This document shows, one piece after another, positions 54,364-62,695 of a stretch of 64,000 nucleotides of DNA (position 1 is the first letter of the stretch; every line of letters starts with the position of its first letter). Under the pieces are notes generated by a model, which searched no databases, had not been told where the DNA came from, and worked only from the letters and a program-made list of their open reading frames with translations. Made by a program: the position numbers and the translations under genes. The DNA is from Floridanema evergladense (GTDB lineage Bacteria > Cyanobacteriota > Cyanobacteriia > Cyanobacteriales > Aerosakkonemataceae). Location of the stretch: the NCBI RefSeq assembly GCF_041929205.1, contig NZ_JBHFNT010000279.1; one strand, given 5' to 3'.

Positions 54364-55236
54364 ATGAGAGATTACGATCCTGGAATGCAGAGGGTTACAA
54401 AGGAAGATAATACTTCTATTTCTGGTCGGGAATGGTGGGTGGAACGGTGGTTAGAGTTGTTGGATAAGTATCGGTTTAAAAAGCGTTTGGAACGGGCGCG
54501 GATTTATGCTAGGCAAGGCAATGTTCTGAGTATTGATTTTCAAGATCAAAAGGTTTTTGCTAAAGTTCAAGGTACAGAACCGGAACCTTATCAACTTTCG
54601 ATATTCTTGGAACCTTTTACTGATGAACAATGGGATTATGTCATTGAAAGTATGTCGGAAAGAGCTATTTTTTCGGCTAAGTTATTAGCTGGAGAAATGC
54701 CGAAAAATATTGAGGAAGTATTTACGGCAAATGGTTTAAGTTTGTTTCCTTTTACGTTGGAAGATGTGCGGAGTCGTTGCAGTTGTCCTGATAAAGCTAA
54801 TCCTTGTAAACATATTGGGGCAGTTTATTATTTGTTAGGCGATCGCTTCGGTGAAGATCCTTTTGTGTTGTTTCAATTAAGAGGACGCAGCAAAGAGCAA
54901 ATTATTGAAGCTTTACGCAAGTTTCGCAGCAAGGGAAAAGAGGAACAGGGAGACAAAGAAACTGATATTCCGGTAAATCAAAAAGTACAATATCCTTTAA
55001 AGATTGAGGAGTTTTGGCAATATGATAAACCTTTAGAATCCGGTTTAGTGGTAATTGCACCATCGCCAACTAGCGAGACAATTTTGGATATTTTGGGTAA
55101 AATACCTTTAGGTAATGATGAAACAGAAAAACCTCAAACAGCTGCTACATCTGACGCAGTAATGCAATACTTGGATTCAGTTTATAAGGCAGTTAGTCAA
55201 CAGGCAATTATTTCAGCAATGACGATGGGAGAATGA
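54364..55236 (+). CDS. SWIM zinc-finger protein
   Basis: A 290-residue protein with a SWIM finger: CSCPDKANPCKHIGAVYYLL at about residues 138-157 (CxC...CxH). The N-terminus (GREWWVERWLELLDKYRFKK) is the usual front part of bacterial SWIM proteins partnered with SNF2 helicases. The C-terminal 100 residues are variable. SWIM domains bind nucleic acids or proteins. It lies 29 bp after the helicase gene, with a GGACGCAAAG repeat in the gap, and its TGA overlaps the ATG of the next gene (ATGA). Confidence 0.88.
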   Translation: MRDYDPGMQRVTKEDNTSISGREWWVERWLELLDKYRFKKRLERARIYARQGNVLSIDFQDQKVFAKVQGTEPEPYQLSIFLEPFTDEQWDYVIESMSERAIFSAKLLAGEMPKNIEEVFTANGLSLFPFTLEDVRSRCSCPDKANPCKHIGAVYYLLGDRFGEDPFVLFQLRGRSKEQIIEALRKFRSKGKEEQGDKETDIPVNQKVQYPLKIEEFWQYDKPLESGLVVIAPSPTSETILDILGKIPLGNDETEKPQTAATSDAVMQYLDSVYKAVSQQAIISAMTMGE

Positions 55237-56201
55237 CGAGAAATTTTCACGACCAATTTGCTAAACAGTATCTCAGCGAACTATTAACGCCTTTGGGTGA
55301 GGTAATAGTTAGCCGTGAGGTAATGGCAGAAGTTCGCCAAATTGATGTTTGGTTTTCGCCTGTACCGGAACCTAAAACCAATCAAGAATTACTCGGTTTA
55401 TTGGGTAAAATGGCATCAACTGCCTGTTTAATTGAACCTTTTCGCAATCCGCCAAATTGGTCGGAAGTGCGGAGATGTTTGATTAAATTATTTGCGATGC
55501 AAAGCGATCATCAGCGTCAGGCGAGGCGAGAAGATCGATCGATCACAGAAGAGGAATTACCTCATTTGTGGATATTAACGCCTTCCTGTTCTGAGAATGT
55601 CTTAGACGCTTTTGGCGCAAAACTTGATACCCAAGAAAATTGGCCTAATGGTGTATATTTATTACCAGTAGCTCTGAGGTCAGGGATAGTAGCAATTAAC
55701 CAACTTCCGGCTACAGAAGACACTCTTTGGTTGCGGCTTTTGGGACGGAAAACCGTTCAGAAGCAAGCAATGAATGAGGTGAATTCACTGCCAGAAAACC
55801 ACCCTTTCAAAAGAAATATTTTGGAGGTTGTAGCTAACTGGCGGGTTGGTTTAGAAACGACGCAAAATTTAAATGAAGATGAAGAGGAATTGCTTATGAA
55901 CTTATCATCAGCTTATGTACGTTGGCGCGAAGATACTTTACGAGAAGGTCGGATTGAAGGCAGATTAGAAGGGCGTAAAGAAGGTCGTGAAGAAGGTCGT
56001 GAAGAAGGTCGCCAACAAGAACGACGCGAGATGATCGAAAACGTTTTGCGAGTTCGGTTTGGTGCTTTGGATGACCAACTAAATAGATGTATAAATCCTA
56101 TGTTGGAGTTACCAGCAAGTGAGTTGAGTCAACTGTTGTTAACTCTTTCTCGTGAGGAAATTTTAGCTAGGTTTGGAGGTGGATCTAATTCAAGTAGTTA
56201 G
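55233..56201 (+). CDS. Rpn-like/PD-(D/E)XK-type protein with GREE repeat
   Basis: A 322-residue protein. The N-terminal 60 residues include GEVIVSREVMAEVRQIDVWF, which has the Glu...xxD layout of a PD-(D/E)XK-like fold. The middle is helical (VRRCLIKLFAMQSD). Near residue 235 comes a charged RIEGRLEGRKEGREEGREEG repeat, and the C-terminus is a helical module (VLRVRFGALDDQLNR). The whole plan resembles Rpn-type and DUF4351-like cyanobacterial proteins. It overlaps the SWIM gene by 4 bp and so is translated with it. A complete catalytic triad is not certain. Confidence 0.7.
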   Translation: MTRNFHDQFAKQYLSELLTPLGEVIVSREVMAEVRQIDVWFSPVPEPKTNQELLGLLGKMASTACLIEPFRNPPNWSEVRRCLIKLFAMQSDHQRQARREDRSITEEELPHLWILTPSCSENVLDAFGAKLDTQENWPNGVYLLPVALRSGIVAINQLPATEDTLWLRLLGRKTVQKQAMNEVNSLPENHPFKRNILEVVANWRVGLETTQNLNEDEEELLMNLSSAYVRWREDTLREGRIEGRLEGRKEGREEGREEGRQQERREMIENVLRVRFGALDDQLNRCINPMLELPASELSQLLLTLSREEILARFGGGSNSSS

Positions 56202-56319
56202 TGTTGAAAGGATGGGGGATCGATCGCACTTTCTAAACTAAGCTTAAAGTGCGATCGATCTTTCTTAAGTTTCCCGGTTTCAAAACATTGACAGAGTTTG
56301 AAGTGCGATCGGATTTTTG

Positions 56320-56505
56320 CTACTGTCCAAATTCTAATCGCGCCTGTTCCACAATCTCTGGCGTTACCACTTCCAACTCAGCTTCCCGCGCCAATTGCTC
56401 AATTCGCTGTCTCGCCTGACTCCGCACAAAAAAGGGAATATTTTTCAGCTTTCTCTGAGCTTCAGCACTCCACTGCAAACCACCAGTTAAATCTGAATCT
56501 GCCAT
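56320..56505 (-). CDS. PCP_red-domain protein
   Basis: Sixty-one residues matching the small C-terminal domain of light-independent protochlorophyllide reductase subunit ChlB (PCP_red): LQWSAEAQRKLKNIPFFVRS, then QARQRIEQLA and VVTPEIVEQARLEFG. In cyanobacteria this domain also occurs alone, as here, with no chlB near. The molecular role of the free domain is not clear; an iron-sulfur or pigment link is a guess. HIP1-rich DNA separates it from the Rpn-like gene. Confidence 0.83.
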   Translation of the reverse strand: MADSDLTGGLQWSAEAQRKLKNIPFFVRSQARQRIEQLAREAELEVVTPEIVEQARLEFGQ

Positions 56506-56797
56506 AGTTCGCTAATATTTTGATTGATTGTTTATCAGTTGTTATTAAACAGCTTAATGTTTATATTTTACTTGTTAAACGAACTAATCTTGTTTAATCT
56601 GAAGTTCCCCGTTGACAAAGTAAGCTGTTCCGCATTTAAATTGGATTGTTTGAAAAAATACCTTTTTAGCACGTTGAAAGTCGAATGGCATCAATTTTTC
56701 CTGACTAAAATTACAAATGTTTTCTATTAGAAATCTAATTAAAGATAATCTAAAAAAGCAAAAAACTCGTGCAATTAACAAGCTTTTGGCGCAAAGG
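56506..56797. other. A+T-rich gap without a credible gene
   Basis: About 290 bases rich in A and T. Two short open frames here (65 and 68 codons) are low-complexity and have no ribosome site, so I see nothing to annotate. Confidence 0.5.
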
Positions 56798-57469
56798 TCA
56801 TCGGAGTTGAGGGGCGATCGTCTTTACAATAACGTTAGTTAATCCAATCACAACAAATTGTACTCCGATCGAGGCAACTAATAAACCTAAAATGCGAGTG
56901 GCAATACTTAATCCTACATTGCCTAATATTTTTTGCAACCATCGACCTGAGAGCAAAATTGCACAGACAATTGATGAAATAAAAATACAAACACCAGCCA
57001 ATTCAATAATCTGAAATCCACCTTTCTTTGCCTGAGCTTCATTGGCGTAGAGAATCACATTAGCAATTACACCAGGACCCACTAATAGAGGCATTGCCAA
57101 TGGAATTACAATTTTTCGGTAAACAGACTCCGCTTCTTGAAAATCACTTTGATTATCCTGATTTGCAGCATCTTGCGGTTTACTTTTTTGCTCGCCTGTC
57201 ACTAGGTTAATTCCTATCAGTAACAGCAGAATTCCTCCAGCAATGCGGAATGAATCTAAGGTAATGCCAAAGAATTTGAGCAGAGCCGATCCAGTAAACA
57301 AAAATAGCAGCAGCAAGCCTAATACAGTAAGTGAAAGTAATACTGCCAACCATTTTTGTACGGCTTTGCTTTCTTTAGCAGTGTAACTGATAAAAACGGG
57401 CAAAATCCCCAAGGGATTAAGTAGTGCGAATAAACTGGCTGCAAATGTACTGAGAAGTTGTTTATCCAT
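56798..57469 (-). CDS. MarC family integral membrane protein
   Basis: A 223-residue UPF0056/MarC protein with six membrane helices. The first is LSTFAASLFALLNPLGILPVF; later ones include LLVGPGVIANVILYA and IATRILGLLVASIGVQFVVIG. A cytosolic loop of about 35 residues (EQKSKPQDAANQDNQSDF region) lies between helices 3 and 4. Despite its name MarC is not shown to cause multiple antibiotic resistance; transport activity is assumed but unproven. It is the last gene of a minus-strand run of membrane proteins. Confidence 0.88.
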   Translation of the reverse strand: MDKQLLSTFAASLFALLNPLGILPVFISYTAKESKAVQKWLAVLLSLTVLGLLLLFLFTGSALLKFFGITLDSFRIAGGILLLLIGINLVTGEQKSKPQDAANQDNQSDFQEAESVYRKIVIPLAMPLLVGPGVIANVILYANEAQAKKGGFQIIELAGVCIFISSIVCAILLSGRWLQKILGNVGLSIATRILGLLVASIGVQFVVIGLTNVIVKTIAPQLR

Positions 57470-57510
57470 TTGTTATGGTGACGCTTTTTTGATGAATTCA
57501 ATGATATGGC

Positions 57511-58221
57511 TTATTGACTCAAAAATCCATAGATACCCGTTAAAATTACCATTCCTCCAGAAAGTAATCCTGCCCAAAGTCCGGGCATTTTTAAGGCGAA
57601 GCGATTTCCAAGAATATATCCTAGAGCTAATCCTGAAAAGCTAAATAAAATTACCAGTCCAGCGGTGACGATCGCACTATAACCGGAAATTCCCGCACCA
57701 ATTCCGATCGCCAAATTATTCACACTTAACCCAAATGCTAATGTAATTGATTCGTAAATATCAATGTAACCAGAGCGATCGCGATCGGCTCTTTCGGGAT
57801 TTTCGAGAAAGGTTTCGTAAGCAAATTCTTCCAAACATTTATCAGTTTCCTCTTGAGAGCTATTAGCAATCTTAGAAACAGAAATATTGCTAATATTTGC
57901 GCTCTCAGCTTGTAATTCTTGACGTAAGAATGATAATCTTTTAGCTTGTTTCTGCTCTCGCTGAAACACCGCCCACAGTCCCCACACACCTGCTGTCACT
58001 AAAGCGAAACTGCCCAATTTTGCAGATTGAATCGCAGTCAAATAGCTGCTAATTTCTTTGCCTACAGACATAGATAAAAACGTGCCTAAACCTGAGACTA
58101 AGGCGATAAATCCATTAGTGCGATTACCAATTCTTAGGGCTTTATTACCGTAAGCAGTGCCGATCGCAAAGTTATCTACAATGGCAGCTATAGCTAATAT
58201 GAGAGTAGCAAAACCTTGCAT
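57511..58221 (-). CDS. MntP/YtaF-like membrane protein with central insert
   Basis: A 236-residue protein with two three-helix halves: LILAIAAIVDNFAIGTAYG at the N-terminus and LAFGLSVNNLAIGIGAGISG near 158. Each half contains the Asp/Asn of the DUF204/MntP family (VDNFAIG, VNNLAIG), which exports manganese in many bacteria. A soluble insert of about 55 residues (ELQAESANISN to ERADRDRSGYIDIYES) joins the halves and ends with an EF-hand-like acidic loop (DRDRSGYIDIYE). Metal specificity is unproven. It sits between MarC and two DUF1345 genes, 41 bp from MarC. Confidence 0.78.
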   Translation of the reverse strand: MQGFATLILAIAAIVDNFAIGTAYGNKALRIGNRTNGFIALVSGLGTFLSMSVGKEISSYLTAIQSAKLGSFALVTAGVWGLWAVFQREQKQAKRLSFLRQELQAESANISNISVSKIANSSQEETDKCLEEFAYETFLENPERADRDRSGYIDIYESITLAFGLSVNNLAIGIGAGISGYSAIVTAGLVILFSFSGLALGYILGNRFALKMPGLWAGLLSGGMVILTGIYGFLSQ

Positions 58222-58240
58222 AATAAACCCAAGCTCTCCT

Positions 58241-58912
58241 TTAAATTAATCTGATGACAACACTGACCCCTAACGCTAAAATCACACTGTAGAAATAATA
58301 AGAAATTACCATGTGTCCTAAGCTCAATCGTCGCATTGCCGATTTAACAATCGGTATGTCAGACGTTTGAGCAGTCATGCCAATGACAAAGGCAAAATAT
58401 AAAAAGTCGCTGTAACAAGGTGGCATTCCCCCAGAAAATTGTAACCCACCATTGTATTTTGTGTTTGAATTTGCTGCCGAATTCTCATCAACTGGACGGT
58501 AGTAAAAGGACGCATAGTGATGAGCAAATAAAGTATGGATCGATAGCCAAGAACAAAACACGGCTAAAATTGATAAACCCACTTCTATACTCAGGGTATC
58601 TTTGAATCTGACTACAATAAATCCAATGACAAATAAACTGCTAAAAGTTGCAGCGATCGCCATGAAAAATATTAACCAATTATCCAGTTCTTGCTGTTGC
58701 GATCGAAGACGAGTTCGTGCTGCATTTGCTCTCAGCATCATCGACCAAATCAGAAACAAAAAGCTAATTACCCCTCCCGTCCAAGCTGCTAACAACTGAA
58801 ATTCCAATCCTCTAGGAACGCAACACATAAAAATTATAACTGCAATTCCCAAGGATATTACTAAACGAAATTTTGGTTGTTCAATTCGGTTTCTTATAAC
58901 AGCAAGCTTCAT
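58241..58912 (-). CDS. DUF1345 membrane protein (paralogue 1)
   Basis: A 223-residue protein with about five membrane helices. It has the DUF1345 signature PCYSDFLYFAFVIGMTAQTSDI near residue 160, plus THTLFAHHYASFYYRP near 130 (ALHYA...Y motif of the family). The function is unknown. It is 19 bp after... on the same strand as its paralogue, whose stop lies 31 bp before its start, so both are probably on one transcript. No enzymatic motif is present. Confidence 0.83.
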   Translation of the reverse strand: MKLAVIRNRIEQPKFRLVISLGIAVIIFMCCVPRGLEFQLLAAWTGGVISFLFLIWSMMLRANAARTRLRSQQQELDNWLIFFMAIAATFSSLFVIGFIVVRFKDTLSIEVGLSILAVFCSWLSIHTLFAHHYASFYYRPVDENSAANSNTKYNGGLQFSGGMPPCYSDFLYFAFVIGMTAQTSDIPIVKSAMRRLSLGHMVISYYFYSVILALGVSVVIRLI

Positions 58913-58943
58913 TTATTTCCTTATTAAAAATTGTTTTGCAAAT

Positions 58944-59711
58944 CTAAATTAATCCTGATGCGACATTAACGCTAGAGGCTAAAATTACCATTGAAAATAG
59001 AAATCCTACTCCTCCATGAGCTAAGGCTAACATTCTCATTGATGATGACGAAATCAAAACATCAGCTGATTGAAATGTCATACCCATGACAAAAGCAAAA
59101 TACATAAAATCCCAATAATTCGGCATTTCTTCACCAGGAAAAAGTAGCCCACCAGCATAACCTGTTGGACTAGAGAAATCTTGTTGATAGTAACAGCTGG
59201 CGTAGTGCAATGCGAACATGGTATGGGTAAGAAACCAGGAACAAACAATTGCTGTTAGGGAGAGAATCACTTGAAAGGTGATGGTAGATGATGATATTTC
59301 TTGACTGTTGGATTGCATAAACGCGATCGCAAATAAACTCACGCAAGCTGCGATCGTAATAGGGAGAAATAAGCGATCGGCATTTTGTTCTTGATACTGG
59401 ACATAATCACAGGTTTGTTGAGGTGTTTTGATGCCAATCACCAGCAGAATTAAAGCTAAAAAGCAAAGTACACCACCAATCCAACTAATTAAAATCCGAT
59501 TATCAAGCTCTACGAAATTTGGCAATATTAAAAACAGTACCATTGCCACCTTAACCGAAAAAGCCAGACGACCTTCTGCATTTAAATTGCTTAGGCTCCG
59601 TTTTCCCAAATCCAAACTATTGATAAGTATCAGCTTCAGCACCTGGTTTAACTGGCGCAAAAGTTGTCTAATGGCAGAATAACCAGACTTCCTTGTAGGA
59701 AAAGTTTTCAT
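58944..59711 (-). CDS. DUF1345 membrane protein (paralogue 2)
   Basis: A 255-residue paralogue of the next gene with the same motifs: THTMFALHYASCYYQQ and PNYWDFMYFAFVMGMTFQSADV. An extra N-terminal tail of about 30 residues is basic and may lie along the membrane. About five membrane helices are expected. The two copies are similar in the signature but diverged elsewhere, so the duplication is not recent. Upstream is a terminator-like palindrome at 59842-59873. Confidence 0.85.
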   Translation of the reverse strand: MKTFPTRKSGYSAIRQLLRQLNQVLKLILINSLDLGKRSLSNLNAEGRLAFSVKVAMVLFLILPNFVELDNRILISWIGGVLCFLALILLVIGIKTPQQTCDYVQYQEQNADRLFLPITIAACVSLFAIAFMQSNSQEISSSTITFQVILSLTAIVCSWFLTHTMFALHYASCYYQQDFSSPTGYAGGLLFPGEEMPNYWDFMYFAFVMGMTFQSADVLISSSSMRMLALAHGGVGFLFSMVILASSVNVASGLI

Positions 59712-59804
59712 TGTGACTCATCTTAGCCAGTAGTGATAAATTTAGACTAATTTACCAAACAAAAGTGCAAAAATGATGACAAAAATAGAGAACTGGGGAT
59801 TGGG

Positions 59805-59832
59805 GTACGGACAATTCATAAATTGCCCCTAC
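59805..59832. repeat. Dispersed 28 bp palindrome, second copy
   Basis: GTACGGACAATTC and AAATTGCCCCTAC are a diverged form of the repeat at 9287-9314. Confidence 0.6.
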
Positions 59833-59841
59833 TTGGAACCC

Positions 59842-59873
59842 TTCTAGAGACGTTGTATGCAACGTCTCTAGAA
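59842..59873. terminator. Palindrome with T run, terminator-like
   Basis: TTCTAGAGACGTTG and CAACGTCTCTAGAA form a 14 bp stem with loop TATG. On the plus strand TCTTTTTT follows. It lies just 3' of the HMA2-DUF454 gene, which reads from the right, and may mark the boundary with the DUF1345 genes. It is also a dispersed repeat type. Confidence 0.6.
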
Positions 59874-59893
59874 TCTTTTTTGAAGATGTTTAA

Positions 59894-60457
59894 TCAATAT
59901 AAAGACAACTCTGAAGCTGCCAAAAAGCATAGTGAACCTAAAATTAAAAAAGGTGTTCCTGGTAAAACAGGCAACAATAGACCGATGATTCCGATAAAGA
60001 AACAAATTGTACCCATGACTTCCAAGAGAACGATCGCCAGTCTTGGGAATAAAGGGTTAATTTCATAGTGTATCTGAGTCCAATTGTCCAAAATTTTAGA
60101 ATCAGATGTTGTTTGATTAGGCATTGGGGAAACAACTACCTCGACCACTTTTGGTGCGGTAAGAATCAGCGATCGAATTAACGTTGCTGCATTTGTATTT
60201 TCCTCATATTGCATTGTCAGAGACTTTGCTTGGAGGTTGATATTAACTTGTGTTATACCAACAACGGCTTTGAGCATTTGAATTAGTCGATCGCCATAGT
60301 TGCGATCGTAACCTAGTCGGGGAATCCGAAGACGAATTCTTCCCTTGATTTGATGCACAATTTCATAGCCGCTTTTTAAGTATTCTCTAATTCCGAAAGC
60401 ACCGTTTGCTAGAGCTAGATTTTTAAACTCTTCCGGTGTTGCAAATGCAGATGTCAT
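59894..60457 (-). CDS. HMA2-like domain fused to DUF454 (YbaN-like)
   Basis: A 187-residue fusion. Residues about 25-110 form a ferredoxin-like HMA domain with a GRIRLRIPRLG front strand but no CxxC, so metal binding in the usual way is unlikely. Residues 135-187 form two membrane helices with GIIGLLLPVLPGTPFLILGS, the DUF454/YbaN signature. The same GRxRLR front strand begins the P-type-ATPase-like protein at 60961, suggesting that the two work together. The role may be regulatory or structural in the membrane. Confidence 0.75.
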   Translation of the reverse strand: MTSAFATPEEFKNLALANGAFGIREYLKSGYEIVHQIKGRIRLRIPRLGYDRNYGDRLIQMLKAVVGITQVNINLQAKSLTMQYEENTNAATLIRSLILTAPKVVEVVVSPMPNQTTSDSKILDNWTQIHYEINPLFPRLAIVLLEVMGTICFFIGIIGLLLPVLPGTPFLILGSLCFLAASELSLY

Positions 60458-60515
60458 CGTTGCTATCCTATACTTCTAATCGTTGTTGACTATTGACGTT
60501 TAAATTGTAGAGGAG

Positions 60516-60624
60516 TTATACCAATTCTCCGTAAAATTGCGCTTAATCATATCCCCTCCCTGTGGACGGGGAGGGATTTGGGGTGGGGTGCCTTGCAGCG
60601 CATCTTCATAGAGAATTGGTATTA
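60516..60624. mobile_element. MITE-like element with ATACCAATTCTC ends
   Basis: Inverted ends TATACCAATTCTC (from 60517) and GAGAATTGGTAT (60611-60622) enclose about 80 bp with a CCCTCCC/GGGAGGG hairpin. The right end supplies the last codons and stop of the acyl carrier protein gene, so the element seems to have inserted at its 3' end. Confidence 0.65.
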
Positions 60625-60848
60625 GCCTTTATAAAGTCAATAGCGTCTTTAACAGTGAGAATTTTTTCTGCCGCATCATCAGGAATTTCACAACCAAATT
60701 CCTCCTCAAATGCCATCACCAATTCAACAGCATCTAAGGAGTCAGCACCCAGATCGTCAAAAAAATTGGCATTTTCAACCACTTTGCTGTCCTCAACACC
60801 TAAGTGATCTACAACTATTTTTTTTACTTTCTCAGCGATTTCACTCAT
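60606..60848 (-). CDS. acpP: Acyl carrier protein (alphaproteobacterial type)
   Basis: An 80-residue ACP with the phosphopantetheine Ser in GADSLDAVELVMAFEEEFG near residue 37. EFGCEIPDDAAEKILTVKDA looks more like rhizobial ACPs than like cyanobacterial ones, which usually read FDIEIPDE. Normal cyanobacterial acpP sits next to fabF; here the neighbours are membrane proteins, so this is probably an additional ACP serving a special acyl or lipid pathway. The final ANTNSL is encoded by a MITE-like end. Confidence 0.88.
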   Translation of the reverse strand: MSEIAEKVKKIVVDHLGVEDSKVVENANFFDDLGADSLDAVELVMAFEEEFGCEIPDDAAEKILTVKDAIDFIKANTNSL

Positions 60849-60960
60849 GGTTTCTTTGCTTCTTTTTAGGATGTGACCTATACTATTTTATACAAAAGGG
60901 TAATTAGTGCAGTAGAAATTTGCTAATTTATCGACTGGCTCGATCGGGGATTTTCAAGGA

Positions 60961-62550
60961 TTAACAGGATTTCACCGATTTGACGGAAGAGGTATGATAG
61001 CTTAATTGTGCTTGTGTGGGTGTAGCATCGATCGCTAACTCTGACTCTAAGCTGACAGTTTTCGGTGCAAACAAAGGACGTTGACCATTGATGAATTCTG
61101 CAACAAAAGCCGACCCATTATTGACTATCACATTAACTATTGGATTTAATCCGAAGAATACGCCGCCACAAGTGACTATTAAATTGGGAAAAACGATGAT
61201 TGTCGTATTTTGATATATGCGCTCAAAAGCCTTTTTCGCAATGTCGATCGCGCTCACCAACCCCAACCAATCCTGTTTTAACAGCACTACATCAGCTGAA
61301 TTTTTGGTTACTTCCTCCATTGTCCAATTTGATGGTGCTATTGCTACAGAAACATCAGCATATATATTGTCATCGCCGATCGTTAACACTCGTTTCCCTG
61401 AAGATTGCAGGGTTTTGACATGGTTTGTTGATATAATTTCACTAACAGAAATGCCCAACCATTTCGCCTTTATAGCAATTGCTTGAAAATCAAGATTAGC
61501 ATCGTATAGCAAATAAACGCTGATTCCTTGGTTTTGCAAAGTTGGAATTACATCTCTGGCAAAAGTAGAAATTTCCTGCTCTGGCAATCCTGCATTTAAT
61601 ACGATAGTATCTACCTGTGCCAGCTTTTCCAGAACTCGACCGCTACGGATGTAAGCTCCCTGCTCAACCGCAAACACTAAAGCAGATAGCAAAGTTGTAG
61701 AAATAGAGATGGGAATACCGCTGCCGAAGTCTAGTTGGAAAGGTGCGATCGCAGCACTTAAATTCCCCGTAGTTGCAAAAATCGCTCCTCCCATCAGTAT
61801 TGTTGGTACGATCGCCTCTCGCAAAAAGTTAGCTTGAGTAATCCCCAATTGCGTATTATGAACCGGAGTTGTTTGGATCTGATGAGCAATTAAGCTTTGG
61901 GTATTATTGTCCATTGCTGCGGCTAGAATTGCCTGATGCTCTTGGTTTTGGGCAATTGTTCCCCGCCAACTGCGTCGAGATTCTACTAAACAGGTTTTTA
62001 GGGCGGGAGCAACAAAATTACCCTGTATTGTATGCAATCCCATCCAGAGCGAATCTAGCAAGTCAATGTTGGGTTGACGAGCTTTAAGCAAGCTTTCTGT
62101 AGCTCGATTAAACCAAGGCATTGCTGCTGCTGCGATCGCACCTCCCACCAACACAACAGGCAATTCCAAGGGAGTCGCCAATAATGCCAAACTGAGGCTA
62201 AGTAAGGGTAAACTCAAATCTCGCCATTGGTTAACCAGTGGGATCAGATCCTCAGTTTCGGACAAATCCGCTTCCCAATCAAGACCTAAATCTGAGATAT
62301 TGGTTGTACTTAAATTTGCCAATTGAATGCAGGAATTAAGGTAATTGTGGGCAGTTTCAATAGTAATGGCATCTTCTTTGTAAGTGACAACGAGCGATCG
62401 TGCCGCTTGATTTACACGAACTGCGATCGTCATCTCCCAAGACTCAATCAGTTGCTTCAGTTTTTGGGCAAATTCGCGATCGGTAGCAATTTTATCAACG
62501 CGAAGACGACAACGCCCTGGAATACTATGAACAACTCGATCGTAACTCAT
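60961..62550 (-). CDS. P-type-ATPase-like protein lacking catalytic motifs
   Basis: A 529-residue protein built like a heavy-metal P1B ATPase but degenerate. Residues 1-80 are an HMA2-like domain (HSIPGRCRLRVDKI) without CxxC. Membrane helices follow from about 113. Where the phosphorylation motif DKTGT should be is VDTIVLNAGLPEQE. Where GDGxND should be is GDDNIYADVSVAI. The C-terminal helices keep the family form (SADVVLLKQDWLGLVSAIDI, then NPIVNVIVNNGSAFVAE). The CPx metal motif and ATP-binding HP are not seen. It cannot be an ordinary pump; it may be a regulatory or scaffold protein or a decayed gene that has stayed open. Confidence 0.8.
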   Translation of the reverse strand: MSYDRVVHSIPGRCRLRVDKIATDREFAQKLKQLIESWEMTIAVRVNQAARSLVVTYKEDAITIETAHNYLNSCIQLANLSTTNISDLGLDWEADLSETEDLIPLVNQWRDLSLPLLSLSLALLATPLELPVVLVGGAIAAAAMPWFNRATESLLKARQPNIDLLDSLWMGLHTIQGNFVAPALKTCLVESRRSWRGTIAQNQEHQAILAAAMDNNTQSLIAHQIQTTPVHNTQLGITQANFLREAIVPTILMGGAIFATTGNLSAAIAPFQLDFGSGIPISISTTLLSALVFAVEQGAYIRSGRVLEKLAQVDTIVLNAGLPEQEISTFARDVIPTLQNQGISVYLLYDANLDFQAIAIKAKWLGISVSEIISTNHVKTLQSSGKRVLTIGDDNIYADVSVAIAPSNWTMEEVTKNSADVVLLKQDWLGLVSAIDIAKKAFERIYQNTTIIVFPNLIVTCGGVFFGLNPIVNVIVNNGSAFVAEFINGQRPLFAPKTVSLESELAIDATPTQAQLSYHTSSVKSVKSC

Positions 62551-62695
62551 AACTTAACTCAAAATTTGCACTATTTTTACACTTTTTTTCAGTAAAGTCT
62601 TCCAGGGGTTGTGCATCAATTGTCAGACAAAACCAATCCGATCTACCAATCCCCATTGATACTTTAACTGATAATCACCACCATTAATTCAGCTA

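Noticed and set aside
56524..56781. Short open frames of 68 (+) and 65 (-) codons
   Set aside because: A+T-rich, no ribosome site, low-complexity Phe/Leu/Lys composition.
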